Shown: positions 45,832 through 57,728 of the stretch, piece after piece
Layout: the number at the start of each line of letters is the position of its first letter
Numbering within the stretch: the first letter of the stretch is position 1
Assembly: GCA_036023115.1 (NCBI GenBank)
Contig: JAYKKT010000047.1
Location: 408,501 to 472,500, forward strand
Length of the DNA stretch: 64,000 bases
Direction: 5' to 3'
Source of the DNA: Brasenia schreberi
Lineage: Eukaryota > Streptophyta > Magnoliopsida > Nymphaeales > Cabombaceae
Notes under the pieces: model-generated
Seen by the model: only the letters and a program-made list of their open reading frames with translations
Databases searched by the model: none
What the model was told of the DNA's origin: nothing
Translations under genes and position numbers: made by a program

Positions 45832-45963
45832 TGAGATATAACCCAAATAAGAAAAATAATTAATCAAGCATCAAATACCATCAAAGTAGTGCAAGGAGGT
45901 GTCGGCGTTACCATGGGTTGCCGCCCCCTCTTATTCCATTCCCAAAATAAAACATGGTACACT
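45832..45963 (-). repeat. Truncated 5' LTR of copia copy 2
   Basis: It matches the 41,062 LTR from TGAGATATAACCC to ACATGGTACACT, then similarity stops at about 45,963. Roughly half of the LTR, including its promoter end, is gone. Confidence 0.85.
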
Positions 45964-46094
45964 CTAGATATCAACTTTTACAAACTTAATTACTAGCAAC
46001 TATAATTGTATATTTGTATACACAATGTTATATTTTTTCTTTTGATTCTTTTTATAAACAAATGCAAAGAGATGCAAGGAGAGTGTATACAGTT

Positions 46095-46764
46095 GTACAT
46101 GTTGATGATTAACTGCCCAACACTCATAACCATAAAACATGGCAGGCCTAATTGTTGCACTATAATATTTACCTTTTAACTTTAATGGTATCTTCTTATC
46201 ATAAAGAATACCTGCTGCTCCTCTCCATTTTAACCAACCAGCATTAATTCTATGTGTATCATCTCCATTAATTCTTCCATCACTCTGAAAAATTGATCCT
46301 AGGTGCTTAAAACTTTCCTTCTGGGGGATGCAATGTGTGCCAATTTTAATTTCTATGTTCTCCGAAGTAACCAAATTATCAAACTTACATTCCATATATT
46401 TTGTCTTTGTCCTACTAAGTCGAAAGCATTTGCTTTCTAATGTTTCTCTCCATAGTTCCAATTTTCTATTAACTTTTTCCTTAGACTCCTCCACGAACAC
46501 AATCTCATCTGCAAATAACATACACCAAGGTACTTCATCTTGAATATGTTTTGTTAACTCATCCATCACCATTATAAATAAGTATGGACTTAAAGTTGAT
46601 CCTTGATGTAACCCAATATTAATTTCAAAGAAATTTGTGATTCCTTCATGAGTCCTCACACATGTTTTTGCACCATCGTACATGTCTCTTATAAGGTTAA
46701 TGTATGTCAATGGGATACCTCTTTTTTCCAAAGTTCTCCAAAGAACTTCCCTCGGTACACTAGT
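46095..46764 (-). mobile_element. RTE-clade LINE fragment, reverse-transcriptase core to C-terminus
   Basis: An open frame of about 240 codons gives [60 protein letters not shown] and [20 protein letters not shown], ending after [14 protein letters not shown]. This is the reverse transcriptase of plant RTE-type LINEs. The catalytic FADD box reads FADE, so the copy is dead. Similarity ends abruptly on both sides. No tail or target duplication was seen. It lies next to the end of hAT relic B2. Confidence 0.92.
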
Positions 46765-49700
46765 TCAATGTTAGATAAATCATAAAGTGTGTGGAAAAAA
46801 TATTGTGAATTGCGACCATGATGCATTATGATGGTGCAGATTCTTATTATGTGGATCTAATCACCAACTAGAGGATGCAAATTACTTTGGTACTTTGTAT
46901 ATATCAGGATAGAAAATCTAACAAGGTTAACCCATTATAAGAAGGAAACAATCTTTTGTACAATTGCCACAAATAGAAACAAATATCTTGTTCATATCTT
47001 TGTCGAAAAGATCGACCAGAAGCGAGATTACGAATTCTTCCTCTCTAAATTTACATTAACAAGAGACAACAATGATTCCCACTAAACAGATAATTGTACA
47101 CAAACAACAGATACAATCAGAAAGCAAATTTTACATTCATGTCCACTCACCAGTTCTCTTCGAAGTCACGGATTTGGCTCATAACACTTAGAAACACAAT
47201 TTACACGAAAAGAATTGGCAGAGACGAACATATACTCAGGGAGACGGAACTGAAGGAATTGCAGAGAGAGACACATAGGACGAACCGAAGGACAGAGAGA
47301 AAGAGGAATCGACGTGGAGGTGGCGATCGGGCGGGAGTGAAAGGAAAAATTTTCCTTTTTGCCGCCGAAATGATCAGGTTCGATCGTACGGAGCGGCTGC
47401 TCGGCACGCCATTTAAAAGGATTGAAATGACGGAAATGTACCCGATCTGAGGACACGCTATCAGCCAAAGCCAGGTGTGCACCCTCCGGGTGGAACTCAC
47501 GACCTTCCTCTTGTGACTGGAGCGCCGTGCCAAGTGAGTAAGGGTCTGAGTGCTTTTCCTTCTTTTTTAAAAAAAATCGTTTTCCTGATTTTTTCACCAT
47601 GCTGTACGGAGACGATAAGGAAGTTCACCACTTCGATTGTGTGGGGCCCGGTACGGCCTGTATGTTGTGGGCTCCACTCTGCCACGGTAAGCAACCAGAT
47701 CGGGTCTTACCCAATCCAAACTCCGACCCGTTATGATATATTGAATTGCAAGACCAATGTTACCAAGGCCTACTCCACTTCCGTTGTTGTGGTATGAATA
47801 AATATACCAAACAACTTTGTACCCATATTATAAATCCATCATGGATAAGATTCCATTTCTTGTATAAGTAGATGGAATAATATATTATGCTACTATGTTT
47901 TATGGTACAATTGCGAGGCCGAAAACAGATGTATGTCCAAGTATCGAATTCATGACCTTCAACTTGTGAGTCACCCCCTAGCCAGGTATGAGTAGCTCAT
48001 TGTGCATTAGTCATTGGTATTGTGAAGTTGTGTCTTTATGTTGAGCAAAGTGGGCTGGATCATGATAAATACTGTCCTTAATAAGTATCAACATGCTTTT
48101 AAGTCATTGAATACCATTTTTCTCTATGATGTAGGGCACACTTCCTAACAAGCAAAGATTCTCTGGTGCATTATAGTTCGCCCACAAAAAGAGATGCTCT
48201 TGGCAGTGTTCTTTTTCAAATGTTCATTTCATCAATATCACTAAATTTCTATGATGGCTTTGTTATATTATACTGCATCAGTGGGACGCATTTTATGGTG
48301 ACTCGCCCTAAATCTTAAAAAATCTTGGTTCACCATTATATATAGAGAAATATACTTTGTAGATGTAAAATACAAATACACACCTCTTGAACTACAAGTG
48401 TACCTCACCTCAAAAAGGTTCCTACCACTGCTGTCCATCATCTTCACTTTGTGATAACCAATGTTGTGCTAACTTGTGCTTGTCACTTAAGCAAATGCAA
48501 GCACTAAACAGTGCACTTCAAATGCAAACAAGAGTGGTAAGGAAATAACTGCATCTTCTTCAATAACTTATTCTTTTGCATGGTGGCCGCTTCGGAATGA
48601 CGAGATTGAATTCTTAAACATAGAAATTTGAAATCTTATATATATTAATGAAATGCTCATTTATATACTAGTGGTTGAGTAGACGAGTATTCAAGTTTCT
48701 TACAGTTCTAGAACTTTGTGTCAGATGTGTATACAAAGAAAGCCTTGCGCAACGAAAATTGCGTAATATAACTATCATTATCTAAGTTGTTGCCAAACAC
48801 ATCCTGTGAAGGAGTAAACAGCATGTAATCAAAGTCCATATCACCAATGAGTATATGATCAACAATATCTAGCATATCCAGAATATAAAATGTACTTGTG
48901 CAAAAGCATTGGGATTCGGGTTGTGATGTTATGTCTAGGTCGTGCTTCAAGCTTGTAAGAACATGTAATATATCTTGGTCCTCTTCTAATGATATTACTT
49001 TTGGTTCGAGTAACGGATGCACCAATCACATGGATTAAGATATAAGGAAACACTTACGGGCATGAGAAAGGCAACATAAGGTGTTCAACATGAGTTACTG
49101 AATAACTCGACACCGGAGTGGATATTGTTGGACGCTTCAATCTGATTAAAGGCTTGAATAACTATGAAATACAGTCGTGTAAGATACCAATCCCATCTCA
49201 TCGAAGGTAAAAATTCATGAAAGGAGGACAAACAAGGGATCGGTGAACTCCCAACTAGAATAAAGTTTCCGAAAAACCACTGCGTTTGAGTTATAAACAT
49301 TTAACCAGGCCATTCATCATGCTATAACATGGAGGATGTCCCATTAGGAATTCAATTTGCGAGTCTCCTTTTCAATGGCAACTCTTGTACAGAACTCTCG
49401 GCGAGCCAAAACTCAACGTCTCTTTTCCAATATTCTTCGTTTCTCATCAAACCCAATCAGGTCGATCTCAATACTGGTTCAAAGATCTAATTCATTGATG
49501 TGTTGGATTCAACTACCCTAGCTGGTACCCCTGGTGGCGCTGAAAATGCCCATGAGAAGAAAACATTTCAGATAAAAAAAGAACTTGCTTGTAGACATTA
49601 CGGAATGCTAAAAAAGAGGATCTCCTTTCCGGACTCGCTGGATCTGGATCCCGAACACGACAGGTAGAATGACAAAAGTTGAAATCAGAGTGATGACAAC

Positions 49701-50047
49701 AAGACACGAACGTGTAGAGCTGTTCAATATCCCAACGCTCAACCACAAGGCTACGTGAGAAACATAACCCTTCATGATGTGCCTGTGAGCAGGGTTTCTT
49801 TGTTGTAGGAGATATTCTAGCCGGAGTTAAACTGGCGAACCCTCTTGACTTTTTGACCACCTCTTTCTAGGCAGATCGGTAATGTATAGTTTTTCTCGAG
49901 TACCAACTCGATCTTGGACCTCCTAAACCAGGCTAAAATGGTCTGACAGCAAGATCATTTCAAAGAAACTTACACACTTCCGTTGTTATAATTAGTTCTT
50001 CAAATATACTTTGAGAGGCAGAATGATAAAAGGCTTGCTTTGCGTAC
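46765..50047. other. Intergenic DNA, no gene identified
   Basis: Overlapping frames of 105-144 codons occur on both strands at 47,094-47,797 in a GC-richer patch, but none has a recognisable domain. A minus-strand frame of 105 codons at 48,708-49,025 is acidic and unrecognised. tRNA-like modules lie near 47,475-47,560 and 47,945-47,995 (reverse). Below 50,047 there may be further decayed MON2 sequence that I could not identify. Confidence 0.4.
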
Positions 50048-51877
50048 CTGGAAGCGAGCTCACAAAAGGACGGGAAGAGGACCAGCAGATGAGTGCGCCT
50101 GTCAGCAAGATCATGATTGGGCAGTGTCGCTTTGACAGATGGCAAAGAGAGGAGAGATGCAGTAGCAGGATGAAGGACAAGGCGAACAAGATCCTTAAGG
50201 ACAAATATTGTTTCCTCCAGCCTGACCGATGGAAGAGGCAGCTCACCTATGAAATCCCAACCGTGGAAGAAATTAGCGCTGGTTGTAAGGACGCAAAACT
50301 GAACCATTTGATACCTGAGTTTATGTGAAGAAAGCTCTTGGTGCCCAATCATCTTTGGTTAAAGGCAATATCATAGACTATAGATTTCCATAGTCAGAGG
50401 GAGCATAGGCAGGTAATGAGCAGGGCTATTTATCTCTGGATTCTCAAAAGAACTAATAGTACTTGCTAAAACCTCGACATATATGGTTGTATTACCCAAG
50501 TTCACCATGGAAGAAGGAAGTTCTAACTAACAAAAAGGGAAAACAAAAGCAAGGTCCTCAGCCCCATCGACGGTCATAGTGGGAGGGGCCATTGCCACCA
50601 CAACTGGCAATCATGCTTCATTTTGCCGTGGCCCGTGGTATCACGTCATACATAAAGACCAACCCATGTATAGGCACAGCGGATGAGCGACCGAGAACAT
50701 CTCCTAACGTCCTTGTCAGTAGAATAAGTTCCAGTCTCTAACCCCAGAAAAAAAGATGATGCGTAGTGAGGTGTGACAGTGAAAGTTGTTACTCATAATT
50801 TAGTCGTCCTTGTCAGTTATTCGATGCTACCAACCCTACTCTTACGTTCAGAAAGACAGCAAAAGAAACGGCGTAAACATTGTTCAAAATCATATAGACA
50901 ATAGCACGTAAGCTGCAATCTAGGTGCCTGCCATGAACAAGACCAAAATCCGATATAAACCACGAAAACTACAAAAAAAACACAGTGACATACTTACATC
51001 TTTTAATGTAGCTAGTATCTCCTTCATAGCAGCTCTTGAAACAGCATCATGTGTAATCAGCTTCTGCAAGCATGAAATTCTAATGACGCTCAACCTGATC
51101 ATCTTCACCTCACATGCCATAAGAAAGATCCCCAGTATGTCTTCATTCCGTGACATTTCACTAGGAGTCGACAATGATCGCTGACTGCAAATGCACATAT
51201 TAAACCTCATCGCGGTTTTACATACTTCAGTAATAACAGGGCAAGCTCAAGTAGAGGGCACTTCACGAACTAAAACATACACAATTCTTTGTCTCACTAA
51301 TTATTTCTCCCTCATATAAAGCCCCCGAAGATCACGCATAGAAAAAGGATAAGGAAAAAGGAAAAGCTAATCTGTGCGAACGTTGAACGTTAGAAACCAA
51401 GCTTATGTTTGATGTTCCCGAGAACATTCTAAGCATAACTTTAGAAACTTTCTATATTTGCAAGTAATAAACTTAAGAAAGCTACCCATGCGTGCATTTT
51501 GGTCCCTCGGTCAAATAATTATCTTCTTTACTCTTTACGACAAACTTCGATCCACCCACCCCGGTTTCACCATTTCACGAAAGGATAAAAGGAAACTCCA
51601 TCGTGCAAGGAAGATATTCAAAGCAAGCTTGACTTTTCAGAACATCTACTTTAATGATTTTCACGAATTAGTGTAGCAAAAGGCACATGACAGAGAAATC
51701 TATGGAAATAAAAAACAGATTAACATAGCACAGAAAATAAACTGTGAAGTCACTCGGAACATCGACACTAACCTTCAAGATCGCGAGCTCCGCGCCGTCC
51801 TTGATGGCCGGATACTTTCGACGAGCTTCCGCCGAGAGCGCGAGCAGATCAGATTCAAGAACCGCCATGTACGCCAT
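50048..51877 (-). pseudogene. MON2: MON2-like trafficking protein gene: N-terminal exons joined to a C-terminal exon
   Basis: Exon 1 (51877-51773) begins MAYMAVLESDLLALSAEARR. Exon 2 (51180-50998) carries TPSEMSRNEDILGIFLMACE and SCLQKLITHDAVSRAAMKEI. Both match the extreme N-terminus of plant MON2 (a large ARM/HEAT-repeat protein related to Sec7-type GEFs, acting at the trans-Golgi). The next recognisable coding block, about 50,250-50,048, has GELPLPSVRLEE, VLKDLVRLVLHP and AHLLVLFPSFCEL-like THLLVLFPSFCELASR, which belongs near the C-terminus of the roughly 1,600-residue family. Some 1,400 residues of intervening exons are missing. Exon 2 ends in phase 0, and the plausible acceptors before the last block lead quickly to stops. 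I read this as an internally deleted pseudogene. The intact gene would be elsewhere. Confidence 0.75.
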
Positions 51878-52974
51878 TCTTCTCGCCCTCAAATCTTCTT
51901 CTTTACGGATCTTGCGATCTCTTTCTAGAGAAGAGAGGAGATGTCGAGATCAACGGGAGGATATGCACCTTCGGGATCTGTGAGTCGTCCCGGGATGAAA
52001 TTGGCAGGAAGAAGCGAGACAGAGGAAGCCCAACACCCAAGTGAGAGACGTCCGGTGGATCTGAGGCGCGCGATGTACGTGATAGGGCGCGTGCTGCCGG
52101 ATCTTGTCATCTTGTGACGGGTTTCACGTTGGAAATTTCCGGCATCAAAATCAAAGGGCGAGTATTAGAACCTAAGCCCTTTTTGCTATTTTATGCCACC
52201 ATCCAAATTATGCTCGTCCTCTCCTCAAATATTTCTAGAACAAAGATCAATGAGTCACCTCACCTCACTAGATCTCGAGTCACAACACAGGTCATGAGTT
52301 CCACATCAGGGTCAGCATTGGTTTTTAGGGGAGAAACGCGAAAAGTTATTGAAAATTGTACACACCAGAAATAAACTAAATCAGTGTCGCCTGGTTTATA
52401 AATAGCAACAGTAATATTGAAAAATGTGTCAAATCAGTTACACATAATTTTTTTTACTTTTAATATAATTTTTTTTCCTTTTGTAACTTAACCCGACCTT
52501 ATCTTCGAACATGACCGTGTTATGTATTGCCGATTTTGTTCTATTATTTTTTTTCACTTGAAAGTATGATATCGATAACAATTGTAATACATTCAATCGG
52601 ATTCTTGAAAACTCTTTTTTATCACCCGAAGTTTTAAAAACAAGGATTAGACTTCTCTCATGCGCCTCACATCACATTAAACTCATACCAATGGGTTGTT
52701 ACATGTGCTCTATGAAATTGAGTCACCATTCTTAACAACACCACTAAATTTTATAAAATATGTATTGATACGAGTCATGACGTATGATTTCCCTTTTCAT
52801 TTGGTTACTACAAGGCCTTGAGAGTTAAACTCATGGGTCTTCATCATGTGAGTTGAGCACCCTGCCAGGTAAGCAAACCCTGAGTGCTCAAAACTTGCAT
52901 TTTCCAAGATTTTCTCGAAACAAAAGGTTGTTGATGCCTGTGTCAAGAGATTGTGATTAAAATTTCTTCGATAG
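51878..52974. other. Upstream side of the MON2 fragment, no gene seen
   Basis: Bases 51,878-52,110 are GC-richer, as expected of a former leader and promoter. About 52,815-52,905 holds a reverse tRNA-like A/B-box module. The rest is AT-rich with long T runs. Confidence 0.4.
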
Positions 52975-53132
52975 TCAATCTCAAGCCCGAATAAAGGAGG
53001 AGGGTTGCGTTAAGCTTCTATTTTGTCAAACTTATTTACCATGAATTCTACAAATTATGATAAAACTTTGTGGAAACAAAGAATCCATGTAACCATCCCC
53101 ATCTAATATGAGAAAAGGCTTAGTTGTTCTAG
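52975..53132 (+). mobile_element. Diverged, 5'-truncated Au-like SINE
   Basis: It runs from AAGCCCGAATAAAGGAGGAG through TTGCGTTAAGCTTC and AAACAAAGAATCCATGTAAC to GAGAAAAGGCTTAGTTGTT. It aligns with the 4,147 copy but lacks the first 40 bases and carries more substitutions. No clear target duplication remains. Confidence 0.85.
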
Positions 53133-55650
53133 TTAGGTTTACATGATGTATGGTTTTGAAAGGAAATCATCTTGAAGTCATCAACTTTGTCTTGAAAAGC
53201 AAACGCACAGTTATTTTGCTTTCACGACGGTTGAGTATATTTCACTATTCACTTATTTTACTTGTCTATTTTGCAATATCATTCTTGGTGAGAGACTAAA
53301 ATGGCAGTTAATCTGACTCTCTAATCATAATTTAGTTTAGACAGGATGAAGTCTCATTACATTACAAAAGAAACATGAGTAGGCTTTTGTGCAACTAATA
53401 TAACATCCAAACCCATTGTGTAGCCAAACAAAATGAACTAACCGAACACCCCCAAAAATCCCTGACTCGATAACCTCATTCACGAATCCCCAAATCGAAC
53501 ACATCAGCAAATTCTTGCAACTACCATAACACACGATGGCATCTCCTTTCTACTTGTTCTCTTTCTTATCCTACATTGGGAATGCATGGAGATAAACATG
53601 ACTGGTGCAAGCTATTAATGGATCACTGGCATGAGCTCATTCGAACAGAGAGAGAGAGAGAGACGTCTAGTTGGCAGCATTTATATATTTGCATAATGTC
53701 TAAATATCAACGTTCGCCTCATAGAAAGAAAGTAAGACGGTGTGGAGTTTGACTCCAAAGGGTTGCGCGCAAGGGAGTGTGTCCGTGTGTGTGTGTCTGT
53801 GTGAGAGAGAGAATCTTGGGCTTCGGCCTCCCTTTGTAACCATGAAAAAATAAGAACGTTCGACTCATAGAAAGAAAGTAAGACGGGTCGTCACTGTTTC
53901 ATTCAAATACAGGAAGGGGCACTCCCGGGCCTCCCCTTCTTCAAAACAATAGAAGAGAGTGAGTTGCATCCAAGCTGTTGTTCCACCCAGTATCTAAAAG
54001 CAACACAAGTACTCTTCCCATATACTCCGCTAAATATCGGAAGCCAGTGGAAACACATCAATTACAATATGCAGATTCTCGCAATTTTTGTTAGCCAACA
54101 CTTCTCATGTTATAGAGTTTATTCCACCACAAAAGCCTTCAAAAATTAACATCCTTTATTCTACCACCAAATGCTATCCTAAAACCACCTCCTAAATGCA
54201 AATTTTCATGCATCTTAAAAAACATTAGTAACGGTGAAACGTTTTCCGATCAGCTACTTTAGAATGATTTTTTGAATGCCAGATATGCTGAATGCTTGGG
54301 GAAATAAATGAAAGATAATACCTGGATACCAGGTCTACCATAGTAAACATAGATATTATAGGGCTAAAAATCGAATAAAAAAGATCCAAGCTTGGCCTGA
54401 TCACAAGCTCATCTCGTTAAAGAAGACCTCAACGAGCCAAGCCACTTAAGAAGACGAGCAGAATAATGAGTCACATATATTCCACTAAATATTTGCATAC
54501 AATTCATACGAAGTGCACCAGATAAAGATTCCCGGAAGATGATTCGAACGTGAAGACAATTAAAGCTTCACGATCCGAACAGGGAATTTTAATAAAACTT
54601 ATGTTCCACTAAACCTCATTTTCCTAAAAGGAAGTACGTAAGATCATGGAGAAACAGACATGGAATCTGTACTTGGATCCTGAATTCCCCCCAAGAATGC
54701 ACCTATCTGAGCCACTTTCATCCCAGGAAATACTGCTAAACGAAGAGTTAAAGAAGCATGAATCGCGAAATTCAAACCATAGCTAAACAGCTGAGTTCAC
54801 TTGAATTCAACCACCTACCTCACCGGATGGCCGGTGTAGGTAAATTTAGGCAAGCAGAGGAAGAACAAGAAAATGCTGGAGTGCTAAAAGCATGTAATCT
54901 TTTCTAACTAGCCTACGCTGAGCAATACATTCCCCAGGCTGATCGGAGAATAATCCACGACAAAATCAGTCAGAAAAGGTCAGAACACCTAGTTAGAACT
55001 TGAAATTATTCTAGAATACTTCTACAACTCGCACTGTAACTTAAAGTCGGGAGTCAAGGCTACTTGCAGGTAATTGTGACCATCAGACCATGAATAGAAC
55101 CAAAAGGCACTTCCATAGAGGAGAAAACCTAATGCCAGAGAAACTTCCATAGAAGAGAGAACCTGATGCCAGAGATTTGTTGGATGATACATTTAAGAAA
55201 GGAGTACGACGTACTAAATCTTCAACGCCGAACAGAACTCTTCATTGAAGATTATACAACACTTCTTAAAGTGTCTCCTACCATTAACAATGCGGCCACG
55301 TAAGACGGTGATGAAAATGTGCTGCCACTCCTGTTGTGCTTGTTGGGCACGGGCACAAAAGCTATCAAATTGCACTAACAATTTGCAGAAATTTTTAAAA
55401 AAGTCTGGGCTCTGAAATCAAAAGCCTATAAATCCGTATTTCATGAAGGCTTAAAATAAAAGAGAACCACCCTACAATCAAGCTCACGTTCCTTTACACA
55501 TCACAAGCCAATCTGCCAAGAAAATATGCATACTAGTAAACAATGCAACTTGACCACTACTGAAGTATGTCTTCCAATTTTTTAACGTTAAATGGTTTTC
55601 ATAGCTTGGGATCAAAGGATGGCGTGAATGCTCTGACAAGCAGCATGACA
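53133..55650. other. Intergenic DNA, no gene seen
   Basis: A short duplicated string, CTCATAGAAAGAAAGTAAGA, occurs at about 53,717 and 53,866. There are small GA and GT runs near 53,650 and 53,785-53,810. The right part should be 3' UTR and downstream sequence of the XS-domain exon. Confidence 0.4.
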
Positions 55651-56006
55651 TTAGTCTGATAGATCAAATTCTCTTCTGCTCTTGATCACAGCCTTCTTTC
55701 GAAGATCAAAATCCACCTTTTCCAAGTCAAAGGCAGTACCGATGTAACCATAAAGGACACGCTTCTTTTCACCAGTTCTTTCATCCACCTTCACAAGGTC
55801 GGGGTTCTTGTCATCATCGCCACCAGCATGCGAAGCCTGCACACATGCCCAGGCCCCACGCCCAAGCTTTTCCTTCTCAAAATACTCAGCAAGGTACTCA
55901 CACTCTTTCAGTCCTGCCATAGTGGCAGCAAATTTGACCAATGTGACACCAAGATGGCCATCCTTGCCATACATGGACTTTGATTTTCCACCACCGAACC
56001 CAAGTT
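55651..56006 (-). CDS. XS-domain protein, 3'-terminal exon only (partial)
   Basis: A single exon starts after a TTCTAG acceptor at 56006 and runs 118 codons to a stop. It reads LGFGGGKSKSMYGKDGHLGV, TLVKFAATMAGLKECEYLAE, YFEKEKLGRGAWACVQ, then a Gly/Asp loop, RTGEKKRVLYGYIGTAFDLE and KAVIKSRREFDLSD. This is the C-terminal half of the XS domain (an RNA-recognition-like fold found in SGS3 and related RNA-silencing or rice gene X proteins) with the family's LYGY...KSRREF end. Upstream exons should lie at higher coordinates, but I find none up to 64,000, where LINE copies begin at 56,852. It is either the last exon of a gene with a very long intron or an orphan fragment. The exon itself has no lesion. 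Confidence 0.8.
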
Positions 56007-56851
56007 CTAGAATACCAGAAGACCAGAATCACTAAGATGCATATTGAACTACAATCAAGTAAAGATCGAAAGAAGGAACACTGCCCACAAAGAATACTGC
56101 ATAAGGCAAAGTAAATCTTGAGGGATGGACAAACAAAGCAGGCTTCAGTGCCACCCTTAATTTGATATACTGCAAAAGGCAGACTCCTGGCACTTGCTGC
56201 CACTACTAAAAACATAGTTGATCTTGTCGCTTATCAGCTAGAGGGAGATAAGCGGCAGAACTGCAACATAAGATGACTCAACGATGGCACAAAAGATCAA
56301 GCAACTTAGTAGGAAGTCGTACCCACTGAATCTTCAGCTTCATTATGTCTGTTGACATACAAATGTATTTGCATGTCAAGTTTAAATGCGAGGACCTCTC
56401 TCTCTCTCTCTCACACACACACAGCACAGTATTCTTGTCGGTGTCGGTGTTCATGAGCTGTATTTCACAGAAGTGTATGAGTGGCAAGATCTAACTGCAC
56501 ACAAACTTGTTTTTTGATAATGAGTTTGCATTTCTGATGCGAAAGGAAAATAACTTGTACATTGCTCAGCTGCCATACCCACGTCTAGAATGAATTTAAC
56601 CAGAGAATCCACCCCCTGGAGGTGCATGATTGGAACTACCTGACAAATTTCTATTCTCCGTTCCTTCCCCAAATAGTTTTCAGAAGAAATAAATTAGAAT
56701 TCCTTGAAATCACCAAAAGGACAGTCCTCGTTGACACAAGCTCTTCAGAGTAGCACACCAGCATAACTTATTGGACCACAAAGTGATTATCCCCTCTATG
56801 AATGAATGGTCCATTTCATGAAACTGCCAAACACCTAATCACCCTTCTGCT
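56007..56851. other. Stretch upstream of the XS exon, no exon found
   Basis: It should be intron if the XS gene is intact. A CT/AC microsatellite lies at 56,396-56,421. Short frames on the minus strand have no XS or zf-XS similarity that I recognise. Confidence 0.4.
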
Positions 56852-57728
56852 TCTTCTTTGAAGTTAATATTAGGTTACATCAAGGATCAACATTAAGTCC
56901 ATACTTATTTATAATGGTGATTGATGAGTTAACAAAACATATTAAGATGATTACCTTGGTGTATGTTATTTACCGATGACATTGTGTTAGTGGAGGAGTC
57001 TAAGGAAAAAGTTAATAAAAATTTGGAACTATAGAGAGAAACATTAGAAAGTAAAGGCTTCCGACTTGGTAGAACAAAGACAGCATATATGAAATGTAAT
57101 TTTGATCATTTGATTACTTCATAGGACATAGAAATTAAAATTGGCACACATTGGAAAGTTTTAAATACCTAGAGTCAATTTTTCAGAGTGATGGAAGAAT
57201 TGATAGAGATGTTACGCATAGAATTAATGCTGGTTGGTTAAAATGGAGAGGAGCATTAGCCTTTAGGTATTCTTTGTGATAAGAAGATACTATTAAAGTA
57301 AAAGGTAAATATTATAGAGCAACAATTAGACCTGCCATGTTTTATGGTTATGAGTGTTGGGCAATCAATCATCAACATGTACAAAAGATATTTGTGACAG
57401 AAATGAAGATGTTGAGATGGATGAATCGTCGTACAAAAAAAGGTTGTATACATAATGAAGTTATTAGAAGCAAATTAGGAGTAACACCAATATAGGATAA
57501 AATGAGAGAATATCGTTTAAAATGGTTTGAACAAATAGAAAGAAGATCAAAAGAGAACCTATAAGAAGGTATGAAAAACTAGATTTTCAAAGTATTAAAA
57601 GAGGTAGAGGACGAACACAAAAGTGTTGGAAAGGAACGATAAAGAATGATCTAGCTTATTGTGAATTAACTGCTAACATGACACATGATAGGGCTATGTG
57701 GAAACAAAGAATTCATGTAGTCGACCCC
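56852..57728 (+). mobile_element. RTE LINE copy A: reverse-transcriptase core to near the 3' end
   Basis: Similarity begins abruptly at TTCTTTGAAGTTAATATTAG. It runs through the metal-binding box region (TTACCGATGACATTGTGTTA, coding LPMTLC/TDDIVL in broken frames), the GWLKW and [14 protein letters not shown] region, the MKMLRWMN segment, and the sequence just before the shared SINE/LINE tail (AAACAAAGAATTCATGTAGT). It stops at CGACCCC without the TATGGGAAAAGG end and fuses directly to copy B. Many stops are present. Confidence 0.85.

Larger units (their letters stand above)
41062..45963 (-). mobile_element. Ty1/copia retrotransposon, copy 2, degenerate, inserted in hAT relic B2
   Basis: In element orientation: a truncated 5' LTR (45963-45832), a primer-binding site TGGTATCAGAGCC (45828-45816) matching initiator tRNA-Met, then gag, protease, integrase, reverse transcriptase, RNase H, a purine tract (41352-41343) and a 281-bp 3' LTR (41342-41062) starting TGTTGGAG and ending CA. 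Every domain is broken. It is a different family from copy 1, as LTR and gag sequences are unrelated. Confidence 0.92.
38930..46094 (+). mobile_element. hAT transposase relic B2, split by later insertions
   Basis: Just left of 38,968 and right of 40,125, once one 8-bp repeat is discounted, the plus strand reads PPYIAHCIDLVLQEL, the conserved hAT CAAHCLDLML region. It continues with a KNITKLF segment, ELIRNAMTTFVTNMITIQNH and, near 40,980-41,050, CEQNQSFLECIHRKKR. Copia copy 2 begins at 41,062. Beyond it, about 45,964-46,094 resembles the intron and last exon start of relic B1 (TTTATAAACAAATGCAAAGA against TTTATAAATAAATACATAGA). Many stops are present. It shares sequence with B1 and lies in the same orientation. 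Confidence 0.7.

Noticed and set aside
47094..47797. Cluster of 105-144 codon frames on both strands
   Set aside because: Frames overlap in up to four readings, which reflects a GC-richer patch low in stops. No family motif was found.
55808..56035. 75-codon plus-strand frame
   Set aside because: Antisense shadow of the XS-domain exon.
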